This document shows positions 21,746 to 29,457 of a DNA stretch of 32,900 nt, in pieces. The notes beneath the pieces are model-generated. The model made no database searches and was not told where the DNA came from. It worked only from the letters and a program-made list of their open reading frames with translations. Source of the DNA: Acidimicrobiaceae bacterium. GTDB taxonomy: Bacteria > Actinomycetota > Acidimicrobiia > Acidimicrobiales > RAAP-2. Positions within the stretch are counted from its first letter, which is position 1. Each line of letters begins with the position of its first letter. Both the position numbers and the translations under genes were made by a program. The stretch spans positions 1 through 32,900 of the forward strand of contig DAHUZS010000128.1 in assembly GCA_027315045.1 (NCBI GenBank), in the 5' to 3' direction.

Positions 21746-23229
21746 GCGCACAGCCGGTGCTGCGGACGACGGCGGGGGAACTGGCCCAGAGCGTGGCCGC
21801 CGGGATCCGACGGGGAGGACGGTTGGCGGCGCTGGTGGCGAGCGCCCGAGACGACGGGTCCCACGTCCTCCGGGCCATCCTCGCGACCGCGGGGCGACTG
21901 GCGGTCATCGAGAGCGAGCTCCCGCCCGGTGTCGAGGCCTATCCGGCGGTCACGGCACTCGTGCCGGGGGCGAGCTGGTACGAGCGGGAGATCCACGACC
22001 TGTTCGGCCTGGCTCCCCAGGGCCACGGTCGGCTCGATCCGTTGGTCCTGCCGCTGGCGGACGGGGCCGCCCGGCCGAGGCCCGGGGCGAGGACCGCCCC
22101 CGGGGCCGTCGAACTGGCGGTGTCGGGGCTCCCGGGCCACGTGATGGGCGAGGGCGTCTTCACGATCCCCTACGGCCCAGTGCGATCGGGGGTCTTCGAA
22201 TCGGTCCAGTACCTGGTCGAGACGGTCGGTGAGGAGATCCTCCACCTGCGCACCCGGGTGTACCACAAGCACCGGGGGATCGAGCGACGCTTCCAGGAAC
22301 TCCGGGCGGACGACGCCGTGCTCCTGGCCGAACGGGTGGAGGGCACCGCTTCGGTCGCCCACGCCCTGGCGTTCTGCCAGGCCGTGGAGGCGCTGGCGGA
22401 GGTGACGGTCCCCTCCCGGGCCGCGTTGGTGCGGGTGGCTCACGCCGAACTGGAGCGCATCGTCACCCACCTGGACTCGGTGATCCGGCACACCGAGGGC
22501 GCGGGCCAGGCCGTGGCCAACGCCCGGCTGTCGGTGCACAAGGAACGCCTCCTCCGGCTCCGGGCCCGCCTGTGCGGACACCGCTTCGGCCGGGGTGTGG
22601 TCGTGACCGGCGGCGTCTCGGGCCCACCGCTGATGGCGCCGTCGGAGGCGATCGGGGTGACCGGCACGCTCGAGCGCGCGCTTTGCGCCGACCTCGACGC
22701 GCTCATGTCGACGCCGTCGTTCCTCGACCGGCTCCGCGGCACCGGCATGCTCCCGGTCGGGGTGGCCGAGGCCCACGGTGCCGTCGGCCCGGTGGCCCGG
22801 GGATCGGGAATCGACAACGACGTCCGGGCCGAGCGGCCCTACGCGGCCTACCGGGAGCTCGGCTTCGTCGCTCGGATCGGCTCCTCCCAGGGCGACGCGC
22901 TCGAACGCCAGCGGGTCCGTCTGGATGAGATCGGCGCGTCGTTCGAGCTGGTCCGTCACGCCTTGGGTGCGCTCGACGGCGGGGACGGCCAATGGAGGGC
23001 CGAGGCGGTGCCGGGGGCGGGGACCGTGGTCACCTCGGTCGAAGCACCCCAGGGCGAACTGCTCTACCTGGTCGAGAGCGACGGCACCGCGCTCGTCCGG
23101 GTCAAGCCCCGCACCGCCTCGTTCCACAACCTTTCCCTCCTGTCCGAGGCGTTCCGGGGCGACATCTTCACCGACTTCGTCTTCATCGAGGCGAGTTTCG
23201 GGGTCTCGATCGCCGGGGTGTCGCTCTGA
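21742..23229 (+). CDS. hyfG: HyfG/HycE-like large subunit (NuoCD fusion) lacking all NiFe cysteines
   Basis: 495 residues from a GTG at 21742. Residues 1-110 are NuoC-like (SWYEREIHDLFGL at 79-90) and the remainder is the hydrogenase large-subunit/NuoD fold (HKHRGIERRFQEL). In group 4 hydrogenases the first ligand motif is RVCGICGFAH; here it is R198-V-E200-G-T-A203-S-V-A-H. The C-terminal DPCxxC is replaced by G487-V-S489-I-A-G492. All four nickel-iron cysteines are thus gone, and the GPxH histidine near the NuoD quinone cavity is R148 in GPVRSG. It can be neither a hydrogenase nor an ordinary quinone-reducing NuoD. The frame is intact and long, so it is not a pseudogene. Confidence 0.9.
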   Translation: MSAQPVLRTTAGELAQSVAAGIRRGGRLAALVASARDDGSHVLRAILATAGRLAVIESELPPGVEAYPAVTALVPGASWYEREIHDLFGLAPQGHGRLDPLVLPLADGAARPRPGARTAPGAVELAVSGLPGHVMGEGVFTIPYGPVRSGVFESVQYLVETVGEEILHLRTRVYHKHRGIERRFQELRADDAVLLAERVEGTASVAHALAFCQAVEALAEVTVPSRAALVRVAHAELERIVTHLDSVIRHTEGAGQAVANARLSVHKERLLRLRARLCGHRFGRGVVVTGGVSGPPLMAPSEAIGVTGTLERALCADLDALMSTPSFLDRLRGTGMLPVGVAEAHGAVGPVARGSGIDNDVRAERPYAAYRELGFVARIGSSQGDALERQRVRLDEIGASFELVRHALGALDGGDGQWRAEAVPGAGTVVTSVEAPQGELLYLVESDGTALVRVKPRTASFHNLSLLSEAFRGDIFTDFVFIEASFGVSIAGVSL

Positions 23230-24029
23230 TGCCCTGGGTCTTGCGAGGGCTGCGCGACGGCATCGTGACCACCGGCTATCCCCGGCGCGTCGATGGGTAC
23301 GGTGCCGGGTTCAGGGGTGCGGTGAGGGTCCTCGAGCCCGAGCCCGATCCGTCGCTGACCTCCGGGCTCCCTGAGCTGTGCCCGACCGGGGCGATCCTCG
23401 TCGAGTCGGCCGAAGCCCGGGCTGTGCGGATCGACCGGGGTCGGTGCATCCTGTGCGGTCGCTGCGTCGGTGCCCGCCCCGACCTCTTCGCCTTCGACCC
23501 CTTGGTCGAGGTGGCGACGTCGTCGCGTCGTGCCCTCGTGGTCCCCGAGGAGCCAGACGAGGACGACGAGGTGCGCCGGATCCGGGTCCAGCTGGCCCGG
23601 CGGGTCCGGGCCCTGCGGCGCTCGGTCCACATTCGCCACCTGGACGCGGGCTCCGACGGCGCCGAGGAGGCCGAGATCGCCGCACTCACCGGGCCGATCT
23701 ACGACCTCGAGCGACTCGGGATGTTCTTCACGGCCACCCCTCGGCACGCCGACGTCCTGCTCGTCACCGGAACCGGCACCGCCGGGATGGCCGACGAACT
23801 ACGGCGAACCTTCGAGGCAATGCCCGATCCCAAGGTCGTCATCGCCTGCGGCACCGACGCCACAAGCGGCGGTCTCGTCGGTCCCTCCTACAGCGCCGGC
23901 GGGGGGATCGCCGGTTTGGTCCCGGTCGACGTGTTCGTGCCCGGCTCCCCCCCCAGCCCGTTCAGCCTGCTCCACGGTTTGCTCCTGGCCGTCGGCCTCC
24001 TGCCCGTCGCCGGGAGGTCTCGGTGCTGA
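23229..24029 (+). CDS. Ferredoxin-NuoB-like fusion subunit with degenerate cluster ligands
   Basis: 266 residues from an ATG at 23229, overlapping the previous stop as TGATG. The N-terminal part (about 45-90) is ferredoxin-like: C51 in LCPTGAI, then C73, C76 and C79 in GRCILCGRCVGARP. These four form one complete 4Fe-4S site in the usual crosswise topology, while the ligands of the other cluster are absent. The C-terminal domain (about 132-255) has the NuoB/HycG fold, but its four cluster cysteines align with D143, E146, D210 and S240 (GSDGAEE, ACGTDATSGG, VPGSPP). The terminal N2-type or proximal cluster cannot form with normal ligands. It plausibly merges the HyfH and HyfI roles. Confidence 0.87.
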   Translation: MPWVLRGLRDGIVTTGYPRRVDGYGAGFRGAVRVLEPEPDPSLTSGLPELCPTGAILVESAEARAVRIDRGRCILCGRCVGARPDLFAFDPLVEVATSSRRALVVPEEPDEDDEVRRIRVQLARRVRALRRSVHIRHLDAGSDGAEEAEIAALTGPIYDLERLGMFFTATPRHADVLLVTGTGTAGMADELRRTFEAMPDPKVVIACGTDATSGGLVGPSYSAGGGIAGLVPVDVFVPGSPPSPFSLLHGLLLAVGLLPVAGRSRC

Positions 24030-26056
24030 ACGGCACCCTCTTGATCCTCGCCCTCGCGCTCTTTGCCGCCGGCGGCCTGCTTGATCTGGCCCTCGGGCCG
24101 TTGCGCCGGTGGGCGCGGCTCACCCCCTACGTCCTCGGCGCCGTCGGCAGCGCACTGCTCTGCGCGGTCGGCGCCCGGGCCAGCATCGGGCCGAGCCGGG
24201 TGTTCGACCTCGGGGCCACGCTGGCCGTCGGCCACACGCTCGTCCGCCTCGACCCGCTGGCCGGCGAGTTCCTCGCCCTCACCGGCGGGCTGGGCGTCGG
24301 GATCTCGGCCTGCTTCGTCGCCTGGGCGGCGCCACCGGGTCGGGTTCGAGGACGGGGAGCGGCGGCCGCCTACCTCCTGGTTCTCGGCGCCGTCGCGGTG
24401 GTCGAGCTGGCGGGCGACGCGTTCAGCTTCCTGTTCGCCTGGGAAGGGCTCACGCTCGGCTTCTACGTGCTCGTCGGCCACCGCCGGGAGAGCCCGGAGT
24501 CCGTCGGGGCCAGCTGGCTGAGCCTCGGGATCGGCAAGATCGGCGGCGCTGCGCTGCTGCTCGGCTTCCTGCTTTTGGCCGGTGCGAGCCACACCACCGA
24601 GCTGGCGGCGTGGAGCCACCTCGGCCACGCGGCCCCGGTGCGGGCGGCCTTCGTTCTCGTGGTGGTGGGCTTCGCCGCCAAGGTGGGACTGGTCCCGTTC
24701 CACGCCTGGGTGCCCAGCGGGTACGCGGCGGCACCGGGCCCGGCCCGGGCGGCCATGGCCGGCCTCGCGGTCAACGTGGGCTTCTACGGGCTGTGGCGCT
24801 TCCTCGGCATCCTCGGACCGCCGCCATTGTGGCTGGCCGTCGTGGTCCTGGTGATCGGGGGGCTCACCGCCTTCGGGGGGATCGCCTTCGGCGGGGTCCA
24901 GGGCGGGCTCAACCGGGTGATCGCCTACTCAAGCGTCGAGAACGCCGGGCTGATCCTGGTCGGCTACGGGGTGGCGCTGGTCGGCGCGGCGACCCACCAC
25001 CAGGCGGTCGCCGCCGTCGGCCTGCTGGCGGCCAGCCTCCAGGTCCTGTCCCACGCCGTGGCCAAGTCGACGCTCTTTGGGGCCTCGGCTTTCGTCGAGG
25101 CCGACTTCGACTCCGACGATCTGGAGATGCTGCGAGGCGTGGGCCGTCGGCACCCGGTGAGCGGGGTGGCACTCGGGTTGGGATCGCTCACCTTGGCCGG
25201 CCTGCCACCGACGATCGGCTTCGTCTCCGAGTGGTTCCTGCTCGAGGCTCTGCTCCAGGAGTTCCGGGTTCACCAGCTCGCCGTCCGGCTTTCGATGGCC
25301 TTCGCCGGCGCCCTGGTCGCCCTCAGCCTGGGGCTGGCCGCCCTCGCCTTCATCCGGCTGATCGGCCTCACCGTCCTCGGGCGTGCAGGTCCGGTTCCCG
25401 ACCCGGGGGCGCCGCGGGGCGACATGACAGTGGCCGGCGCGCTCGGCCTCGGGCTCCTCGCGGTCCCGTGCCTCGGACTCGCGGCCGTGGCCCCGTGGGT
25501 GATCCGGTTCATGGCCGACGGGCTGGCGGTGGTGACCGGGGGCAGGACGGTTCTACAGGCGCTCAAGTCCCCCTGGGTGCTCCAGCCGGTCTTCACCAAT
25601 TTCTCCATCCTGTCGCCCTCGTGGCTGTTCGTCGTGATGCCGGTCGCCTTTGGTGCGGTCCTCTTGAGTGCGGTCGTCCTGTCGCGAGGCGGGCTCCTTC
25701 GGGTCCGGCGGGTCCCCCCATGGCGATCGGCCACCGCCGGAGTGGTGGGTGCCGACGAGTACAGCGCCTTCGGCTACGCCAACGTGCTCCGCCACGTCCT
25801 GTCCAACGTGCTCGGGTCGCAACGATCGCTGGTCCACGCCGAGCCGGCCAGCGACGGTGACGGCCGGGGCCACGTGGTGGTCGAGACCGTCGTCATCGAG
25901 CCGGTGTTCGCCTACCTGTACCGTCCGGCCCGGGCGATGTGGCTCCGGCTCGCTGCCGTCGCCAGGCGCCTGCAGTCCGGACGCCTCGACGCGTACGTCG
26001 GCTACATGCTCGTCGCCCTGGTCGTCCTCTTGGTCGTCGTGGCGGCGATGCAGTGA
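24023..26056 (+). CDS. hyfB: HyfB/NuoL-like antiporter subunit
   Basis: 677 residues from a GTG at 24023, overlapping the preceding gene by 7 nt, with GGGAGG at 24012-24017. The long upstream open frame is only a shadow of the previous gene. About 15 membrane spans. TM5 glutamate in FLFAWEGLTLGFYVLVGHR, TM7 lysine in GFAAKVGLVPFHAWVPSGYAAAPGPARAAMAG, and VLSHAVAKSTLFGASAF retain the proton-pathway residues. A C-terminal extension with ADEYSAFGYANVLRHVLSNVLG and a last membrane segment corresponds to the HyfB/NuoL lateral helix and anchor. It ends the six-gene unit. Confidence 0.9.
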   Translation: MLNGTLLILALALFAAGGLLDLALGPLRRWARLTPYVLGAVGSALLCAVGARASIGPSRVFDLGATLAVGHTLVRLDPLAGEFLALTGGLGVGISACFVAWAAPPGRVRGRGAAAAYLLVLGAVAVVELAGDAFSFLFAWEGLTLGFYVLVGHRRESPESVGASWLSLGIGKIGGAALLLGFLLLAGASHTTELAAWSHLGHAAPVRAAFVLVVVGFAAKVGLVPFHAWVPSGYAAAPGPARAAMAGLAVNVGFYGLWRFLGILGPPPLWLAVVVLVIGGLTAFGGIAFGGVQGGLNRVIAYSSVENAGLILVGYGVALVGAATHHQAVAAVGLLAASLQVLSHAVAKSTLFGASAFVEADFDSDDLEMLRGVGRRHPVSGVALGLGSLTLAGLPPTIGFVSEWFLLEALLQEFRVHQLAVRLSMAFAGALVALSLGLAALAFIRLIGLTVLGRAGPVPDPGAPRGDMTVAGALGLGLLAVPCLGLAAVAPWVIRFMADGLAVVTGGRTVLQALKSPWVLQPVFTNFSILSPSWLFVVMPVAFGAVLLSAVVLSRGGLLRVRRVPPWRSATAGVVGADEYSAFGYANVLRHVLSNVLGSQRSLVHAEPASDGDGRGHVVVETVVIEPVFAYLYRPARAMWLRLAAVARRLQSGRLDAYVGYMLVALVVLLVVVAAMQ

Positions 26057-26112
26057 TGCGGGGTCCTTCCACCGCGTATTCCCCCGGTCGGTCCTAACCG
26101 CCCGAAGTGACC

Positions 26113-26155
26113 AGGGCCCGGGGTCTGTCCCGGCCACGCCGGACCGTCACGGTCC
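26113..26155. terminator. Two inverted repeats between convergent genes
   Basis: GGCCCGGG pairs with CCCGGCC (one bulge) at about 26115-26134. The perfect 7-1-7 palindrome GGACCGTCACGGTCC follows at 26141-26155. They lie in the 138-bp gap between the end of the Hyf-like unit and the convergent glycosyltransferase stop, so termination for both strands is likely. No T tract is seen. Confidence 0.4.
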
Positions 26156-26194
26156 CCGAGCTCCCCGCCGAGATCGCCCTCTGCTGGCGCGTAG

Positions 26195-28132
26195 TCAGCC
26201 AGCCAGCCGGGACGCTCCTCTCGGCGGCGAGCAGAAGTAGATGCCGAGTTCCCCGATCGGCGCCCGACCGTGCACCGCCAGGCATTGGTGCGCGATCCAC
26301 CGGTAACGGGGATCGTGCGAGGAACCGCTCGCCAGCACGAGCCGGAAGTACCCCTGGTCGACCAGCCGCTTCAGCTGACCGAGGGTCGGGGCGACCCCGG
26401 TCCCGTTGTAGCCACCCAGCGGGTACACCTCCTGTCCGCTGGCGAAGATGGTGGGTGCGGCCACCACGGCGGTCTGGGTGGCCATCAGGTCCTTGGTGTG
26501 GAATTGCGTCCGGAGGCGCTCGAGGACGGCCAGGAGCGTCGTCGCCCCCTGTCGGACTCCCGGCCCAAAGAGCCGTTGCATCGCCTGGGCGTAGGCCGGC
26601 GGCTCGAACGGGGTGTCGAAGGATCCCATCAGGTTCGAGACGGTCGTCGCCGACGCGGTGGTCGGGACCACAAGCGCCGCCGCCACGGCAAACCCGAGCG
26701 CCGCGCCCAACAGTTGGGGGGGCCGGACCCAGAGCGACGCGATGAGCGCGCCCGCCGCCAGGCCGCCCGCCGCCAGGGTGACCGGGACGAGCCACCCGGG
26801 GAGCCCGGTGCCGGCGGGTGGGAGGAGCCAGGCGGCATAGAGGGCGGTCCCAAGCGCACTGAGGGCGGCCAACAACCTGACCATCCGCTGGTGCCGGTGC
26901 TCCCACGCGAGCACCACGCCCGTCCCGACCAGGCCGGCCAGCCCCGGGGTCAACGCGGCGGTGTAGTACGAGTTGACTGTCGTGCTCACGCTGAAGACGG
27001 TGATGAGGACGAGCAGCCAGGTCCCCCAGAGCAAGAGGCTGGCGCGCAGCCGGTCCCGGCGGGACCGCTTGCCCCGGGCGAGCAGCCCAAGAACGAGGGC
27101 CCCGAGCGCCGGCGGGATGAGCCACCCGGTGTCGCGGCCAAAGACGCCCCGGACCATGCGACTCCACCCCGGGGGCGTCGACGCCAGCTGACCGATCCCG
27201 ATCGTCTGGAAGAGCACCGCGTTGGGGGAGGCATGGCCCAGGCGACCGAAGCCGTTGTAGTCGAACACCTGCTCGAAGAGGGAGTCGTGCTGACTGCCGT
27301 CCACATAGGGCCGGGAGCCGGGCGGCTGCGCGCTGACGTAGACCATCCAGCTCAATGAGACGGCAACGGCGAGCGCACCGAACAGCGCGATCCCCATGGA
27401 GCGCCGCAGCAGTGGTCCGGGCCCGGCAACCAGGTAGACGAGGCCCAGGGCCGGTACGAGGAGCCACGCTTCGAGCATCTTGGCCTGAAAGGCGAGCCCC
27501 ACCCAGCAGGCGGCGAGCACCAAGGAGCGCCAGCGCCCGGTCGTGACCGCTTCGACCACGGCATCGGCCGCCAGGACGACGAGCAGGATCATCAGCGTGT
27601 CCGAGATGTTGCCTCGATCCAGGGTGACGTTGGCCGGCGCGACGGCCAGGACCCCGGCGGCGATGACCGCGGCCACCGGCCCGGCCAGTCGGCGGACCGC
27701 CCGGTAGAGGACCAGCACGGTCAGCGCGCCCTCGACGATCTGGGGCAGCACGATGGCCCAGTCGTGCAGTCCGAACAGCCGGACCGACAGCGCCTGGACC
27801 CAGAACGCGCCGGGCAATTTGTCGGTGGAAACCGTCCCGGCCGGGTCGAACGCGGCATACAAGAAGTCATGCCAGTTGGTGGACATAGTGCGAACGGCGG
27901 CGGCGTAGTAGATCTCGAGGTACCCAGACGAGCGCCAGGCGTAGAAGAAGCCGGCGAGCCCGGTGAACCCGAAGAGGGCACCGCGGGCCCACAGCGGCTG
28001 GTTTGCAGGGGCGATGAGCCGGCCTGCACGCGCCAGCCACCGACGCCACCACGGGCGCCGTGCCGGCTCGGCCGGGCGCCGTGCCGGCTCGAGCAGGGTC
28101 GAGCCGCCGGGGGGGACCGAGACGGCGCTCAT
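26195..28132 (-). CDS. Glycosyltransferase family 39 (ArnT/PMT-like) membrane mannosyltransferase
   Basis: 645 residues from an ATG at 28132. About twelve membrane spans of the GT-C fold. N-terminal loop motifs are YLEIYYAAAVRTMSTNWHDFLYAAFDPAGTVSTDKLPGAFWVQALSVRLFG in fragments, the active-site loop of the YkcA/YkcB-type PMT_2 proteins, and LDRGNISDTLMILLVVLAADA. The C-terminal extracytoplasmic domain reads IFASGQEVYPLGGYNGTG and CLAVHGRAPIGELGIYFC. Members transfer sugar from a polyprenyl-phosphate carrier to lipids or proteins outside the cell. The start overlaps the MarR gene's stop as ATGA, so the regulator is translated first on the same message and probably controls it. Confidence 0.88.
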   Translation of the reverse strand: MSAVSVPPGGSTLLEPARRPAEPARRPWWRRWLARAGRLIAPANQPLWARGALFGFTGLAGFFYAWRSSGYLEIYYAAAVRTMSTNWHDFLYAAFDPAGTVSTDKLPGAFWVQALSVRLFGLHDWAIVLPQIVEGALTVLVLYRAVRRLAGPVAAVIAAGVLAVAPANVTLDRGNISDTLMILLVVLAADAVVEAVTTGRWRSLVLAACWVGLAFQAKMLEAWLLVPALGLVYLVAGPGPLLRRSMGIALFGALAVAVSLSWMVYVSAQPPGSRPYVDGSQHDSLFEQVFDYNGFGRLGHASPNAVLFQTIGIGQLASTPPGWSRMVRGVFGRDTGWLIPPALGALVLGLLARGKRSRRDRLRASLLLWGTWLLVLITVFSVSTTVNSYYTAALTPGLAGLVGTGVVLAWEHRHQRMVRLLAALSALGTALYAAWLLPPAGTGLPGWLVPVTLAAGGLAAGALIASLWVRPPQLLGAALGFAVAAALVVPTTASATTVSNLMGSFDTPFEPPAYAQAMQRLFGPGVRQGATTLLAVLERLRTQFHTKDLMATQTAVVAAPTIFASGQEVYPLGGYNGTGVAPTLGQLKRLVDQGYFRLVLASGSSHDPRYRWIAHQCLAVHGRAPIGELGIYFCSPPRGASRLAG

Positions 28133-28617
28133 CGTCGGGTGGGGAGCTGGGAGAGGGCGATCGCGGCCTCGAGCACCCGCCGCGCTGCCGCGACGTCGGC
28201 GACGTCGACCCGGGCGGCTAATTCGTGGTCGAACCGATCGAATGCCCGGACGATCTCGCGGGCCGCGTGCCGACCCCGATCGGTGAGGGCAAGGATCGAG
28301 CGCCGCCCGTCGGTCGGATCGGGCGTCCGCAGGCAGTAGCCCCGCTGCACCAACAACTCGACCACCCGGCTCATCGCCTGTTTCGACACCCTCAGGCGGT
28401 TGACCAGGTCACCGAGCCCGGCCGCCTCCCGGGCCAACCCGGTGACGACTCGGTAGGCGGAGATCGGAAGGTCGCCCATCCCGGCACGCCCGAGCGCGGC
28501 GCGGAGGGCAGCGACGGAGCTCCGGTGGGCACCGGCGAGCAGAACGGGGAGTCCGGCGGCTGCCGCTCCCCGATCCACGGCCGACAGCCTGTCGCCTGGG
28601 CCGGCAACCGTCAACAC
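28129..28617 (-). CDS. MarR-family transcriptional regulator
   Basis: 162 residues from a GTG at 28617; the exact start is uncertain because no clear ribosome-binding site is seen and the codon lies inside the palindrome ACACTGTGT (28614-28622). The winged helix-turn-helix is clear: LGDLVNRLRVSKQAMSRVVELLVQRGYCLRTPDPTDGRRSILALTDRGR (about residues 68-116, cited in part). The flanking helices for dimerisation follow. The gene overlaps the glycosyltransferase by 4 nt, so it probably regulates that operon. The effector is unknown. Confidence 0.88.
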   Translation of the reverse strand: MLTVAGPGDRLSAVDRGAAAAGLPVLLAGAHRSSVAALRAALGRAGMGDLPISAYRVVTGLAREAAGLGDLVNRLRVSKQAMSRVVELLVQRGYCLRTPDPTDGRRSILALTDRGRHAAREIVRAFDRFDHELAARVDVADVAAARRVLEAAIALSQLPTRR

Positions 28618-28737
28618 TGTGTACTACATCGACGCCGAGAACCGGAGCGCCCTGTGCCGGCACGACTCGGGTGGTGACGCCGCCCGGAGTGGTGCCACGG
28701 CGGACCACGGATGAAGGCCGGGAGGCTTACAAGGCGG

Positions 28738-29163
28738 TCACGCGGCAGCTGAGGGGAGCGAGGGTCCTGGTCCGAGGACTGAGATCTCGGCCCAGACGAT
28801 CGACCCACCTTCGTCGACCGGTGACAGGCCCCAGTCCCGGGTCAGGTCGTCGACGACCGGGATCCCCCGGCGCAACAGTCCGGTGCTCCGGCACGTCGAG
28901 TCCGACGCCCCGTCCTCGCAGAGGAGGTCGGGGCGCCAGACCTCGATCCGGAGCGCGTCTGTTCGGGGAACCAGACCAACCCTGAACTCGGTGGTCTCCT
29001 GGATGATGGCGCTCACCACGAGTTCATTAGCCACGACGAGCAGCGCCTCTCGGTCCGAGCCGTGCAGGTCGAGAGCAACTGCCGCCCGGCGGAGGAAGTC
29101 ACGAGCCTCGAAGAGCGATGTTCGGCCGGGTGTGATGTAACAGGTCAGGCCTCGTTCGTCCAT
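28738..29163 (-). CDS. RsbW-like anti-sigma-factor/histidine-kinase-type ATPase
   Basis: 141 residues from an ATG at 29163; an in-frame ATG at 29199 adds 12 basic residues. The HATPase_c_2 fold is recognisable: SLFEARDFLRRAAVALDLHG, N-box ANELVVSAI (N46-E47), LRIEVW, and RGIPVVDDLTRDWGLSPVDEGGSIVWAEI at the C-terminus. In active kinases the N-box is usually NELVTNAV; here S51 replaces the second Asn. The glycine-rich ATP lid reads STGLLRRGIP. Such proteins bind and silence sigma factors or act in partner switching. No partner sigma or antagonist gene is adjacent. It is divergent from the secreted hydrolase. Confidence 0.8.
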   Translation of the reverse strand: MDERGLTCYITPGRTSLFEARDFLRRAAVALDLHGSDREALLVVANELVVSAIIQETTEFRVGLVPRTDALRIEVWRPDLLCEDGASDSTCRSTGLLRRGIPVVDDLTRDWGLSPVDEGGSIVWAEISVLGPGPSLPSAAA

Positions 29164-29457
29164 CCTTCGCCCATCCCCACTCCCCCTCCGTCTCTTCATG
29201 CAGCCATCGGAGTCAGGACGGCCAGAGTCAGTTTCCGTTCTCGGATGGAGCGGCTCTAGGGGCGAAAGTCCCTGGAAAGCGAACCGGCCGGCGTGTCGAC
29301 CTGAGGTCGTGGTGGCGTTGCCCTTCGGCCCAAGCACCCACCGGGCCCGAGGGAGATGGGAATGAGGCCGTTCGTCGACCACCTTCCACGGTGACCCCGC
29401 GACTCACGGTTCCGGCGATTGCGCGACCGGTCCCTACAGCCGATTGAATCGTGTGGC

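Noticed and set aside
21163-23127. A 654-codon open frame on the - strand opposite the hyfF/hyfG-like genes
   Set aside because: Low-complexity Arg/Gly/Asp/His-rich translation without family features, lying antisense to well-supported genes.
23378-24022. A long N-terminal extension of the NuoL-like gene
   Set aside because: This part is Arg/Pro-rich and overlaps the ferredoxin-NuoB gene. The GTG at 24023 has a ribosome-binding site and starts the hydrophobic protein properly.
18681-26056. Annotation as a functional [NiFe] hydrogenase or formate hydrogenlyase
   Set aside because: All four NiFe cysteines and the four NuoB-type cluster ligands are absent, and there are no hyp maturation or formate dehydrogenase genes in the window.
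26057-26194. A small + strand gene starting at the GTG near 26107
   Set aside because: The frame runs antisense into the glycosyltransferase gene and its product is Arg-rich; the gap is better explained by terminator-like inverted repeats.
29164-29457. A gene or RNA in the 294-bp gap between the anti-sigma-like gene and the secreted hydrolase
   Set aside because: Open frames on the - strand are extensions without family features, and no strong hairpin or RNA motif was found. It probably holds only the two divergent promoters.
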